From Clostridia bacterium (GTDB lineage: Bacteria; Bacillota; Clostridia; Christensenellales; Aristaeellaceae), in contig JAFQIB010000065.1 in assembly GCA_017397765.1 (NCBI GenBank), forward strand, positions 1 through 53,069: DNA of 53,069 nt, in the 5' to 3' direction. Positions 25,210 through 33,842 of the stretch are shown here, in pieces (position 1 is the first letter of the stretch; each line of letters starts with the position of its first letter). Both the position numbers and the translations under genes were made by a program. The notes beneath the pieces are model-generated. The model searched no databases. It was not told the DNA's origin and saw only the letters and a list, made by a program, of their open reading frames with translations.

Positions 25210-26544
25210 TTATTTCATGCCGGGGAAACGGCGCATCATGCGCGCGCCGCGGCCGCCCTTCATCTGGCTGGTCATGCGTTTCATCATGTCCTTGGCCTGC
25301 TCGAACTGGCGGATCAGCTGGTTGACGTCCTGCACGGTGGTGCCGGAGCCGGCGGCGATGCGCTTGCGGCGGCTGGCGTTGAGGACGCTGGGATTGCGGC
25401 GTTCCTTGGGCGTCATGGAGCGGATGATGGCTTCGGGCTTCTTCATGGCGTTTTCGTCCACGTCGATGTCCTTCCCGCTCATGCCGGGCAGCATCTCCAG
25501 CATGGACTTGATGCCGCCCATTTTTTTCATGGACTGCATCTGGTCCAGGAAGTCCTCCAGGGTCAGATCCGCGTTGCGGGCCTTGCGGGCGAGCTTGTCC
25601 GCCTCCTGCTCGTCAAAGGCCTCGGCGGCCTTGTCGATCAGAGTCAGCACGTCGCCCATGCCGAGGATTCGGCTGGCCATGCGGTCCGGGTGGAAGGGCT
25701 CGATCTCGCTCAGCTTCTCGCCGATACCGGAGAACTTGATGGGCTTGCCGGTCACCGCACGCACGGACAGGGCCGCACCGCCGCGGGTATCACCGTCCAG
25801 CTTGGTGAGGATCACGCCGTCGACCTCAAGCTTCTCGTTGAAGGCATTGGCGACGTTGACGGATTCCTGACCGATCATGGCGTCGATCACCAGCAGGATC
25901 TCCTGGGGCTTGATGGCGGTCTTGATGCGGACCAGCTCATCCATCAGCACCTCGTCGATCTGCAGACGGCCGGCGGTATCGATAATCAGCACGTCGCGGC
26001 CCAGATAGCGGGCGCGCTCGACGGCCTCCTGAGCGGTCTTCACCGGGTCCTGGGTACCGTGCTCATACACCGGCACCTTGACCTGCTCGCCGACCACCTG
26101 CAGCTGCTTGATGGCAGCGGGGCGGTAGACGTCACAGGCGGCGAGCATGGGCTTCTTGCCCTGCTTGACCAGCCACCCGGCCAGCTTGGCGGCCATGGTG
26201 GTCTTACCTGCGCCCTGCAGGCCGCAGAGCATGTACACCGTCAGCGGGCTGGAGGACCAGGTCAGCTTGGCGTTCTGGCCGCCCATGAGCTCAGTCATTT
26301 CATCGCGGACGATGGAAATAACCTGCTGGGAGGCCGTCAGGCTGTTGGTGATCTCCTGACCGATGCAGCGTTCGGTGACCTTCTTGATGAAATCCTTGGC
26401 AACGGCGTAGTTGACGTCCGCCTCCAGCAGGGCCATGCGAACCTCGCGCATGCCCTCCTTGACGGACTGTTCAGTCAGCCGGCCCTTGCTGCTCAGCTTG
26501 CGCAATGCGCCCTGCAGCTTTTCTGTCAAGCCCTCAAAGGCCAT
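25210..26544 (-). CDS. ffh: Signal recognition particle protein Ffh
   Basis: SRP54 GTPase that targets nascent membrane and secreted proteins to FtsY/SecYEG. N domain, then G domain with GLQGAGKTTMAAKLAG (P-loop), DTAGRLQIDE and TKLDGDTRGGAALS, then a Met-rich M domain (MKKMGGIKSMLEMLPGM; RRKRIAAGSGTTVQDVNQL) binding SRP RNA and signal peptides. 444 residues is typical. It overlaps the end of ylxM by 11 bases, with its RBS inside ylxM. Confidence 0.98.
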   Translation of the reverse strand: MAFEGLTEKLQGALRKLSSKGRLTEQSVKEGMREVRMALLEADVNYAVAKDFIKKVTERCIGQEITNSLTASQQVISIVRDEMTELMGGQNAKLTWSSSPLTVYMLCGLQGAGKTTMAAKLAGWLVKQGKKPMLAACDVYRPAAIKQLQVVGEQVKVPVYEHGTQDPVKTAQEAVERARYLGRDVLIIDTAGRLQIDEVLMDELVRIKTAIKPQEILLVIDAMIGQESVNVANAFNEKLEVDGVILTKLDGDTRGGAALSVRAVTGKPIKFSGIGEKLSEIEPFHPDRMASRILGMGDVLTLIDKAAEAFDEQEADKLARKARNADLTLEDFLDQMQSMKKMGGIKSMLEMLPGMSGKDIDVDENAMKKPEAIIRSMTPKERRNPSVLNASRRKRIAAGSGTTVQDVNQLIRQFEQAKDMMKRMTSQMKGGRGARMMRRFPGMK

Positions 26545-26905
26545 TGTTTTCCTCCTGATCGAGCCGGATAAGCGCGTCTATCGCCCGTTCGGCTTCGTCG
26601 TAGCGCTTCTCTTGCAGGAGCGCCCGGCATGCTTCCAGCCCGTCTTCCATCCTGCGGAAGCGCGCGGCCACCCGCAGCTTGGCCTCCATGTCGAAGAGCC
26701 GCTGAGCTGCCCGGGTCAGCATGTCATGCACGCCCTGGCGGCTGACGCCGACCTCCTGGGCGATCTCGCCAAGGGACAGATCCTCCTCACAGTGCAGCAT
26801 CAGCACCTGCCGCTGCTTATCCGTCAGCAGCCCGCCGTAGAAGGCCGTCAGCCACGCCAGCTCGATCTTCCGGCTGACTTCGTCTGCGATCCGTTCGTTC
26901 TGCAT
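26534..26905 (-). CDS. ylxM: YlxM-type helix-turn-helix protein
   Basis: Small sigma-70 region-4-like DNA-binding protein of the YlxM/p13 family that accompanies ffh in Gram-positives and is thought to modulate SRP function. The HTH is LSLGEIAQEVGVSRQGVHDML, preceded by LLTDKQRQVLMLHCEEDLS. The start at MQNERI is chosen because GAGGAGGA precedes it. First gene of the ylxM-ffh unit. Confidence 0.93.
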   Translation of the reverse strand: MQNERIADEVSRKIELAWLTAFYGGLLTDKQRQVLMLHCEEDLSLGEIAQEVGVSRQGVHDMLTRAAQRLFDMEAKLRVAARFRRMEDGLEACRALLQEKRYDEAERAIDALIRLDQEENNGL

Positions 26906-26955
26906 GCTGCATCCTCCTCGCGGCGCTGTCAAGGAGTTCCCATTGACACCACGCT

Positions 26956-26984
26956 ATTATACACCAGGCCGCAGCAGGTGTCAA
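26956..26984 (-). promoter_or_regulatory. Consensus promoter of ylxM-ffh
   Basis: On the minus strand, a perfect TTGACA, 17-base spacer, perfect TATAAT. An 8-base dyad GGTGTCAA (26977-26984, overlapping the -35) and TTGACACC (26943-26950, just past the -10) brackets the promoter, a possible operator. Confidence 0.9.
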
Positions 26985-27035
26985 GTACTTTTCCATGACA
27001 GATATCAGGAAATTCTCTTCTTATTTGCCCGCATT

Positions 27036-27067
27036 ACAGAAAAACCGCCCTCCGTATCGGAAGGCGG
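27036..27067 (-). terminator. Terminator of the 27075 gene
   Basis: On the minus strand CCGCCTTCCG and CGGAGGGCGG pair with one mismatch around a 3-base loop, followed by TTTTTCTG. Confidence 0.88.
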
Positions 27068-27074
27068 CAGTGAA

Positions 27075-29345
27075 TCACTTGTAGGGGATCTCCTGTCCGG
27101 TCAGCTCCAGCCAGAACTTGCGCAGCGCCTTCTGGTTGGTCACGCCGTAATCCGGGTCCTTCTGTTCGGTCTCGGACATATCGCGCAGGAAATGCACGCA
27201 GTTCTGTCCCTCAAAATCATTGTTGGGGATGGGATTGATGCCGTGAGCCACATTGTGGGTCGTGGCCACCGTCCAGGTGCCGCTGGGCAGGCGGACGTAA
27301 ACAGGCTTGGGCGTCCAGTCCTCCTTGTACCCGAAGGCAGCATGCATCGCTGCAGTATCGGCCTTTGTGGTGGGCTCCACGTCGCAATGGCGGCCGCGGG
27401 CAATGATCGTCAGTGACCAGCTGATATCCGTCACGGGGTCATAAGCCAGAATCGCCTGACCGTTGGCAACAGAGCCCTTGATCTGGTCAGCCCAGTGCAG
27501 GAGCTTGATCTGGGACTTGGCGGGCTCCGCTACATAGCCCATGGAGCCGTAGATCGCCTGATCCGGGCCCACCGGGAAGCGCACCACACTGCTGGAGTAC
27601 AGCTTGGACTGGGTATTGCGGCCCGCCACGCCGTCCACCGACAGCCCGTTGAGGGACTGGAAGGAACGGACAGCCTGCTCCGTGGCTTCGTCATAGGTGC
27701 CGGTCACGCTGAGCTTGTAGTCAAACCGCACCAGCGCCTGCTGCAGACGGATGACCGCCGGGCCCGTAGCACCGGAGCGCAGATTGGTATAGCTGGGGTT
27801 GGCAGCGCCCTCCGTGACGCCCTTGGCATTGAGGGCGCTGTCGGAATAAAGGGCTGCATAGGTCGCCAGATCGCCGTTGCCGGTGGCAGTAAGGCCATTC
27901 ATCTGCTGGAAGGCCTTCATTGCTGCTGCCGTACTGCTGCCGTACTGGCCGTCCGCTGAGCTGAGCAGATACTCCAGCGCCTTCAGCCGGAGCTGGACGG
28001 ACTTCACGTCGTTGCCGGAATCCCCGATGGTCAGGGAGCGGATGGGGATCAGATCCGTCGTCGGTTCATCCTCCGGCTCCCCGGATTCCGGCGCGGCAGC
28101 CACAGCCTTGTCGGAGAAGAGAATCGCATAGGTCTTTGTGCCGGCCACGCCATCCACGCTCAGGCCGTTGTTGGCCTGGAAGGCGCGCACCGCCGTGCGG
28201 GTCTTGCTGCCGAAGTCGCCGTCCGCCGTGCCGGTCAGATAGTTCAGCTCGATCAGCCGCTTCTGCAGCAGCTTCACGTCCTCGCCCGAATCGCCGTAGC
28301 GCAGCGTACGGGTCGGGATGGTGATCTCCTCATCCGGTTCCTCCGCGGGCGGGACAGGAAGAATCTCGTCCTCCGGCGGATCATCGGGCGTGATGACAGG
28401 CGGCGTCTCCGGCGGAGCAAGCGTTGTGCCATCGGCTGCAATGGCGTCGTCGGAGAACAGCGCGGCACTCGTCCGGCTGCCCACTGCGCCGTCAGCCGTC
28501 AGGCCGTTGCGACGCTGAAAAGCCATCACCGCAGTCAGCAGGCCGGTGCCGAATTTCCCGTCCAGCGCACCGGTATAGTAGCCCAGCGCTTTGAGCCGCT
28601 CCTGGGTATATTTCACGTCGTCGCCGGACATGCCGTAGCGCAGTGTCCGGGCAGGTACGGTGTATTCCGGCTTGCTTTCCTCCTCCTGTGCCGGGGGAAC
28701 GCTGGGTGAACCGATCAGATTCCCATCTGCATCGAAGAAGGTTTCAAGCTTCATCAGGGTGTTTTTACCGGCCTTGCCATCCACGGTCAGCGAATTGCTT
28801 TTCTGGAAGGCCTTCACGCCCACATAGGTAGCCGAGCCGAAATCGCCGTCCACATGGCCCACATCATAGCCCAATGCCTTCAGCGCCCGCTGCAGGATGC
28901 GTACCCGCTCCCCTGACGAGCCGATCTTCAGGGTCGTGTATACGCCGTCAAACAAGCCCGTTCCGTTCCCGCCGGAGACATCTCCATCGCTGCCGGAGGA
29001 ACCAGAGCTGCTCTGGTCATCATCGTCGCTGTCACCGGCATCGCTTGGACCGCCCACAACGATCCCCGTAAGGGCTTCGATCTTCTCCAGAGTTTTGGGG
29101 CCGGCCACGCCATCCCGGGTCAGGTTCCAGGCCGCCTGAAATTCCTTCACGGCAGCGCGGGTGCCATTGCCGTAAATACCGTCGATATTCTGGTCATAAT
29201 ATCCAAGCATCTTGAGCGCTGTCTGCAGGGTCGTCACATTTTCCCCGCGCTGGGGATAGCGCAGCGTCAGAGCCGACGCGCTGCCGGTCAGCAGCACGAT
29301 TGCCAGCGACAGCGTCATCAGACGCAGAACGTACTTTTTCATCAT
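27075..29345 (-). CDS. Secreted protein with six peptidoglycan-binding repeats and a Cys/His C-terminal domain
   Basis: A 756-residue exported protein. After a signal peptide (VLRLMTLSLAIVLLTGSASA) come six PG_binding_1 modules of about 65 residues with GxxGxxVxxLQxxLxxLGY...DGxFGxxTxxAVxxFQ, separated by acidic or Pro-rich linkers. The last 170 residues form a different domain: HCDVEPTTKADTAAM, THNVAHGINPIPNNDFEG and GQNCVHFLRD. The H...HG...G-x-N-C-V-H layout recalls L,D-transpeptidase active sites (SHGCxR) in a changed form, so a cell-wall enzyme is possible. RBS AGGAGGG precedes two adjacent Met codons. Confidence 0.88.
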   Translation of the reverse strand: MMKKYVLRLMTLSLAIVLLTGSASALTLRYPQRGENVTTLQTALKMLGYYDQNIDGIYGNGTRAAVKEFQAAWNLTRDGVAGPKTLEKIEALTGIVVGGPSDAGDSDDDDQSSSGSSGSDGDVSGGNGTGLFDGVYTTLKIGSSGERVRILQRALKALGYDVGHVDGDFGSATYVGVKAFQKSNSLTVDGKAGKNTLMKLETFFDADGNLIGSPSVPPAQEEESKPEYTVPARTLRYGMSGDDVKYTQERLKALGYYTGALDGKFGTGLLTAVMAFQRRNGLTADGAVGSRTSAALFSDDAIAADGTTLAPPETPPVITPDDPPEDEILPVPPAEEPDEEITIPTRTLRYGDSGEDVKLLQKRLIELNYLTGTADGDFGSKTRTAVRAFQANNGLSVDGVAGTKTYAILFSDKAVAAAPESGEPEDEPTTDLIPIRSLTIGDSGNDVKSVQLRLKALEYLLSSADGQYGSSTAAAMKAFQQMNGLTATGNGDLATYAALYSDSALNAKGVTEGAANPSYTNLRSGATGPAVIRLQQALVRFDYKLSVTGTYDEATEQAVRSFQSLNGLSVDGVAGRNTQSKLYSSSVVRFPVGPDQAIYGSMGYVAEPAKSQIKLLHWADQIKGSVANGQAILAYDPVTDISWSLTIIARGRHCDVEPTTKADTAAMHAAFGYKEDWTPKPVYVRLPSGTWTVATTHNVAHGINPIPNNDFEGQNCVHFLRDMSETEQKDPDYGVTNQKALRKFWLELTGQEIPYK

Positions 29346-29400
29346 GGTTTTCCCTCCTGTGGCGGACATATCGTCATCAGGCGACATGCCGTCAGGATTC

Positions 29401-29429
29401 AGTATAGCATGTTTTTTCGTTTTTGTAAA
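29401..29429 (-). promoter_or_regulatory. Promoter of the 27075-29345 gene
   Basis: TTTACA, 17-base spacer ending in TGC, TATACT on the minus strand. Nearly the same layout as the promoter at 30691-30719 of the sister gene. Confidence 0.8.
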
Positions 29430-29473
29430 CGTAGATTACATTCTTGTTACATATTTTCATTATCTCTGCACAG

Positions 29474-29501
29474 AAAAACCCGCAGCGCACTTGCTGCGGG
29501 T
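29474..29501 (-). terminator. Terminator of the 29513 gene
   Basis: On the minus strand ACCCGCAGC and GCTGCGGGT pair around a 6-base loop, followed by TTTTTCTG. Confidence 0.93.
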
Positions 29502-29512
29502 GAAAAACTTTT

Positions 29513-30643
29513 TTACTTCGCGGGCACAGCATCGGCTGCATCCAGCTTATCCTGCGTGCGGGGGCCCACCTTGCCGTCCACCGCCAGACCATTGCGGGCC
29601 TGGAAGAGACGCACGGCGGTCCGGGTGCCGGTGCCGAACTTGCCGTCCAGCTTGCCGGTGTAGTAGCCCAGCACGGTCAGGCGGGTCTGCAGGGCCAGCA
29701 CCTTATCGCCCTTGTCGCCGAATTCCAGCGTCTTGTCGGTATCCACCTCGGGCTTGGGCGGGACGGGATCGTCCGCATCCAGAGCGTTGGAGGAGAAGAG
29801 CACGGTGATGGTCTTGATGCCCACTGCGCCGTCCGCCACCAGACCGTTCTTCTTCTGGAAGGCCTTGACCGCCTTGAGCATGCCGGCGCCGAACTTCTCG
29901 TCCACCTTCTTGTTGTAGTAGCCCAGGTCATACAGGCGCTGCATGGTGTACTTCACATCCAGACCGGTATAGCCAAAGCGCAGCGTGCGCTCGGGGATGC
30001 CGTAGGTGGGGGCGTTGGGATCGGGCTCGGGATCAGCGGGCTTGTTGCCGGCGATGGGGCCGGAGGTGCAGTTGCCCTGAGCGTCGAAGTAGCCCTCGAG
30101 CTTGGTCAGGGTCTTCTTGCCAGCCTTGCCGTCCTGGGTCAGGCCGACGATCTTCTGGAAGGCCTTCACCGCCGCATGGGTGCTGGAGCCGAAGGAGCCG
30201 TCCACCTTGGTGTCAAAGCCCAGGGCCAGCAGGGCGCGCTGCAGCACGCGCACACGGTCGCCCGCGGTGCCGAACTGCATGGTGCGGTAATCGCCGCCGA
30301 AGATGGTGGTGGGCTTGACAGGCATTTCGACCTTGTCTTCCTCGGTGGTCTCGAAGGTCACGCCGGTCAGCGTGGACAGCTTGGCCTGGGTCGCCCAGCC
30401 GGCGAGGCCGTCCACCGTCATGTACTGCTCCTTCTGGAACTTCTTGACGGCAGCCAGGGTGCCCTTGCCGAACACACCGTCCAGCTCGCCCTCATAGTAG
30501 CCCAGATCCTTCAGGGCAGTCTGAAGGATCAGCACGTTATTGCTCTTGTCACGGAACCGGATGGTCTCCGCTACGCCGCTGGAGGCCAGCAGCATGATCA
30601 TAGCCAGCGAAAGCGCGAACGCCCGCAGAATCAGCTTCTTCAT
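29513..30643 (-). CDS. Secreted protein with four peptidoglycan-binding repeats
   Basis: A 376-residue exported protein: signal peptide (LILRAFALSLAMIMLLASSGVA) and four PG_binding_1 modules with short linkers (for example VKAFQKIVGLTQDGKAG). There is no catalytic domain, so it probably binds peptidoglycan only. Module order and sequence parallel the start of the neighbouring six-repeat protein, so the pair probably arose by duplication. RBS GGAGGA 7 bases before the ATG at 30643. Confidence 0.9.
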   Translation of the reverse strand: MKKLILRAFALSLAMIMLLASSGVAETIRFRDKSNNVLILQTALKDLGYYEGELDGVFGKGTLAAVKKFQKEQYMTVDGLAGWATQAKLSTLTGVTFETTEEDKVEMPVKPTTIFGGDYRTMQFGTAGDRVRVLQRALLALGFDTKVDGSFGSSTHAAVKAFQKIVGLTQDGKAGKKTLTKLEGYFDAQGNCTSGPIAGNKPADPEPDPNAPTYGIPERTLRFGYTGLDVKYTMQRLYDLGYYNKKVDEKFGAGMLKAVKAFQKKNGLVADGAVGIKTITVLFSSNALDADDPVPPKPEVDTDKTLEFGDKGDKVLALQTRLTVLGYYTGKLDGKFGTGTRTAVRLFQARNGLAVDGKVGPRTQDKLDAADAVPAK

Positions 30644-30690
30644 ATAAAAATCCTCCATTGCATACGGTTGGGGTATGCACTCTTTTGACC

Positions 30691-30719
30691 ATCATAGCAC
30701 ACTTTTGGGAACGTGTAAA
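30691..30719 (-). promoter_or_regulatory. Promoter of the 29513-30643 gene
   Basis: TTTACA, 17-base spacer ending in TGC, TATGAT on the minus strand; the twin of the promoter at 29401-29429. Confidence 0.8.
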
Positions 30720-30736
30720 GGCAGGCCCGGGGATTG

Positions 30737-31381
30737 TTAAAACTCCGTAACACTTGTCACATCCAGCGGATTGGCCGCGATGAATTCCGCGCCGCTGTCC
30801 CGCAGCTCCGCCTCCGTCCGGAAGCCCCACAGCGCGCCGACCGGGTGCATCCCGGCATTGCGCGCGCAGTGCATGTCCGTCGCCGTATCGCCCAGATACA
30901 GCACCTCCGCCGGCTGAACGCCCAGCGCCTGTGCAACGGCCAGCGCGCCCGCCGGATCAGGCTTCACCGGCACGCCCTCCCGCTGTCCCCGGACCTGCGC
31001 AAAGCGGATCTGAGGGAAAAAGTGGCTGACCACGTTCTTCGTATCGGCGTCGGGCTTGTTGGAGAAGACTGCCATGGGAATGCCTCTGGCCTGAAAAGCC
31101 GCAAGCATCTCCGGCACGCCGTCATAGGGCCGGGTCGTCACCAGGGCGTGAGCCTCATAGTCCGCCTGATAGGCCCTTTGCACGGACAGCGCCAGCTCCT
31201 GCCGATCCCGCACAGCCCGTTCCGCCAGCTTTTTCGCGCCGTCCCCCACCAGATATCGGTACGCCTCCACCGGCCATTCCGGCAAGCCATGCAGCCGCAG
31301 GGCCCGGTTCATGGCGTCGGCAATGTCCTTCAGTGTATCCGTCAGCGTGCCGTCCAGGTCAAAAATCACTGCCCGGATCAT
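30737..31381 (-). CDS. HAD family phosphatase (Gph/PpaX-like)
   Basis: Cytoplasmic phosphatase of the haloacid dehalogenase superfamily. Motif I FDLDGTLTDT with the nucleophile and acid Asp, motif II FSNK, motif III Lys in VKPDP, motif IV YLGDTATDM. The cap between motifs I and II is helical as in phosphoglycolate phosphatases and PpaX. Start MIRAVIFDL with AAGGAG upstream. Substrate not defined; 2-phosphoglycolate is the usual annotation. Confidence 0.93.
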   Translation of the reverse strand: MIRAVIFDLDGTLTDTLKDIADAMNRALRLHGLPEWPVEAYRYLVGDGAKKLAERAVRDRQELALSVQRAYQADYEAHALVTTRPYDGVPEMLAAFQARGIPMAVFSNKPDADTKNVVSHFFPQIRFAQVRGQREGVPVKPDPAGALAVAQALGVQPAEVLYLGDTATDMHCARNAGMHPVGALWGFRTEAELRDSGAEFIAANPLDVTSVTEF

Positions 31382-31458
31382 CCCTTTGCACTCCTTCCCC
31401 AGGGAATAACCGCCAGCCTCTTCTGCCATACTACCGGCAGAGAAAGGAGCGATTGCCC

Positions 31459-32082
31459 ATGAATGATATGGATCGTTTCAACGGCCAGTACCGCCGCCCC
31501 AAGCCTCACCTGACGGAGCAAAATGCAGCCGTCAGGCCCACCGTCGACCGGAAAAGCCTGCTGACCGGCACCGCCATGCTGCTGGGGCTGACGCTGCTGA
31601 TGATCGCCGCGCTGGTGCCCAAGCGTGCTGTGGATGACCTGCCGCCCCAGACCGCCCAGGTGCGCTCCGACCCGCAGCTGACCACCGCAGAGGACTGCCA
31701 GCTGATCCAGCACATGACCTACGCCCCCTGCGGCCACGACCTGACCCGCCGCCAGACCATCCCGCAGGAGCTGGCCGGCAAGAACCGGGAGGCCCTTTCC
31801 GCCGCCTACGACGCCTGGCAGATCACCTCCTTCGCCTCTGCGGAGGTGGTGATGGAGCAGACCCTGGCGCTGTACTGCCCGGAGCATGTGGTGCTCAAGC
31901 CCGATGAGGGCGGGATGCTGTGCATCTTCCAGAACAAATACGGCGACGCGCTGGCGCTGGTCAAGGAGCTGGATCTGCTCCTGAGCGAGCTGCCGGACAG
32001 CATCCAGCAGGCCGTGCGCCAGGGCAAGGGCTTTGCGACCATCGAGGAGCTGGAAAAGTGGCTGGAGGGGGCGGAGAGCTGA
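31459..32082 (+). CDS. Membrane-anchored BofC-like protein
   Basis: A 207-residue protein with a basic N-terminus, one membrane helix (LLTGTAMLLGLTLLMIAALV) and an external domain. The C-terminal part, VVLKPDEGGMLCIFQNKYGD followed by LPDSIQQAVRQGKGFATIEELEKWLE, has the pattern of BofC C-terminal domains in Clostridia, proteins linked to forespore-to-mother-cell signalling. The family call is moderate. RBS AAAGGAG lies 8 bases before the start. Divergent from the HAD phosphatase gene with 77 bases between. Confidence 0.6.
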   Translation: MNDMDRFNGQYRRPKPHLTEQNAAVRPTVDRKSLLTGTAMLLGLTLLMIAALVPKRAVDDLPPQTAQVRSDPQLTTAEDCQLIQHMTYAPCGHDLTRRQTIPQELAGKNREALSAAYDAWQITSFASAEVVMEQTLALYCPEHVVLKPDEGGMLCIFQNKYGDALALVKELDLLLSELPDSIQQAVRQGKGFATIEELEKWLEGAES

Positions 32083-32085
32083 AGG

Positions 32086-32120
32086 GGAATTCGGAATTAG
32101 GAATTCGGAATTCGGAATTG
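32086..32120. repeat. Heptanucleotide tract GGAATTN x5
   Basis: Five consecutive 7-base units: GGAATTC, GGAATTA, GGAATTC, GGAATTC, GGAATTG. It begins 4 bases after the BofC-like stop codon. Confidence 0.9.
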
Positions 32121-32139
32121 AGAATGAGGGACGGCAGCT

Positions 32140-32346
32140 TTATTGCTTGCTGGCCTCATTCTTTTTGGCGGTTTTCCGGGATTCGTGCAGAATCGTCAGG
32201 TTGGCTGCAAGGCCGGCGAGAAAGCAGGCAGCCAGGACGATCTTGATAGGGAGCGGAAAGTTCACGGCAAAGCATTCCTTGACGATCAGCATGAGGGCTG
32301 CGATGCAGTTCAGGATCAGGCCGGCCAGACAAAGTTTTCGCTTCAT
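32140..32346 (-). CDS. Small two-helix membrane protein coupled to apgM
   Basis: A 68-residue protein with two hydrophobic helices (CLAGLILNCIAALMLIVKE and IKIVLAACFLAGLAANLTIL) and a lysine-rich end. Its ATG overlaps the apgM stop (TAATG) with CTGGAGGTC upstream, so it is translated after apgM. No family recognised; similar small proteins are common in Clostridia. Confidence 0.7.
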   Translation of the reverse strand: MKRKLCLAGLILNCIAALMLIVKECFAVNFPLPIKIVLAACFLAGLAANLTILHESRKTAKKNEASKQ

Positions 32347-33566
32347 TACTTGTTGACCTCCAGCAGACGGCCCATGATGAAGCGACCCTCGGGGAGCCAT
32401 TCACCCTTGGCAGCAGTGGCTTCGTCCAGGCGGCTGGGTTCACCGGGCTTGCGGCTGTCGTAGATGGCGTAGGGCACGGGCTTGCCATCGTGGGTGCGGG
32501 TGGACATGAGGGTCTTGTGATCGCTCAGCAGCAGGATGCGGAAATCGCCCAGCGCCGGCAGCTTCTCCAGCAGAGGCTTGATGACCAGCTTGTCCAGGCG
32601 GCGGATGGCTTCAAGCTTCTCCGGCAGCTTGCCCGCATGGGTCATCTCGTCAGGCGCTTCCACATGGATGGCAGCGAAATCGTCACCATTCTTGAGCGCC
32701 TCGATGGCGGCGTCCACCTTTCCCGCGTAGTTGGTGTCCAGATCACCGTTGGCGCCGGGCACCTCGGGATGCTTCAGGCCTGCCAGCTCGGCGATGCCCC
32801 ACACCAGCGGCACTGCGGAAATGACCGTGCCGGTGCGGCCATACTTCTCCACGAAGTTGTCCAGCAGCATCGCGCGGCCTGCACCCCAGGGCCAGATCAT
32901 GTTCGCCGGGAGCTTGCCCGCAGCGATGCGCGCCTGGTTGATGGGGTGATCCTTCAGCACCTCGTAGGAGGCCTTCATCAGCGCGGTGATCTCATCCTTC
33001 ATCGCGCCGGTGGGGTAATACAGGCCCACGTCCTGCTCCAGCACATTGTGGGGCTCGGTGGTCTTGAAGACAGCGGCTTCATCCACATCCGCAAACACGC
33101 CGATATGGCGGAAGGTGCGGCTGACGTGAACCGTCAGCTTTGCAGCCTCCTTGGCGGGCTGGAAGCGGGGATCCGCCAGCAGATCGTTCATCAGCGTCTC
33201 GGCCTCATCGCCCTCGATATTGCCGCCGTTGTGGCTGTGGATGATCAGCTTGCCGCCAATCTCCTCCACGGCGCAGAGATTGACGCGCATGGAGACCTCG
33301 CCCCTCTTGAGCGTCACGCCCACACCGGCAGCCTCCAGCACGCTGCGGCCGGTGTAGCTCCAGCGGGGGTCATAGCCGAAGATGTTGAGAATGGCGGTGT
33401 CGCTGCCTGCAGGCACGCCCTCGGGAACCGTCTGGCAGGTGCCGGTTTCGCTTCCCGCCAGCGTACCGAAGTAAGGCAGATCCAGATATTCCAGCGGCGT
33501 CTTGCCGCCCAGTTCCTCCACCGAATCGTCACTCATGCCGTCGCCAATCACAAGAATGTACTTCAT
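32346..33566 (-). CDS. apgM: Cofactor-independent phosphoglycerate mutase, archaeal type
   Basis: Interconverts 3- and 2-phosphoglycerate in glycolysis. It belongs to the alkaline-phosphatase-like ApgM group, distinct from GpmI. Motifs: VIGDGMSDD near the start, the nucleophilic-Ser region PAGSDTAILNIFGYDP, HIGVFADVDEA, and the metal-binding VEAPDEMTHAG and LLSDHKT. 406 residues fits. The small membrane protein gene overlaps its stop codon. Confidence 0.93.
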   Translation of the reverse strand: MKYILVIGDGMSDDSVEELGGKTPLEYLDLPYFGTLAGSETGTCQTVPEGVPAGSDTAILNIFGYDPRWSYTGRSVLEAAGVGVTLKRGEVSMRVNLCAVEEIGGKLIIHSHNGGNIEGDEAETLMNDLLADPRFQPAKEAAKLTVHVSRTFRHIGVFADVDEAAVFKTTEPHNVLEQDVGLYYPTGAMKDEITALMKASYEVLKDHPINQARIAAGKLPANMIWPWGAGRAMLLDNFVEKYGRTGTVISAVPLVWGIAELAGLKHPEVPGANGDLDTNYAGKVDAAIEALKNGDDFAAIHVEAPDEMTHAGKLPEKLEAIRRLDKLVIKPLLEKLPALGDFRILLLSDHKTLMSTRTHDGKPVPYAIYDSRKPGEPSRLDEATAAKGEWLPEGRFIMGRLLEVNK

Positions 33567-33728
33567 AGGTTGCTTCTCCTCTCATATAACGAATGGGAAG
33601 GCGCTGCCATTCCCTTTTTCGCGCTTTTGGGATACAAAAATATTTTACGGCATGCGAAGGCATTTGCCAAGGGCACAGGGGCGAAAATACATCAAAAAGA
33701 CGGGCGCAAAAGCTTTTCAGCCAGCCGC

Positions 33729-33757
33729 TTGACACCTGCAGCATAGCCGTTTATACT
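33729..33757 (+). promoter_or_regulatory. Consensus promoter of the kinase-like gene
   Basis: Perfect TTGACA (33729-33734), 17-base spacer, TATACT (33752-33757). The leader of about 80 bases contains GCACGGCCGGGC-rich and CAGCTGCGACAGAGCTG inverted segments of unclear role. Confidence 0.85.
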
Positions 33758-33842
33758 GGATCCAGCTCCCCTTTTGCCCCGGCGCACGGCCGGGCTGAGA
33801 ACAGCCGCATTCAGCTGCGACAGAGCTGCCGGAGGTAGTCAG

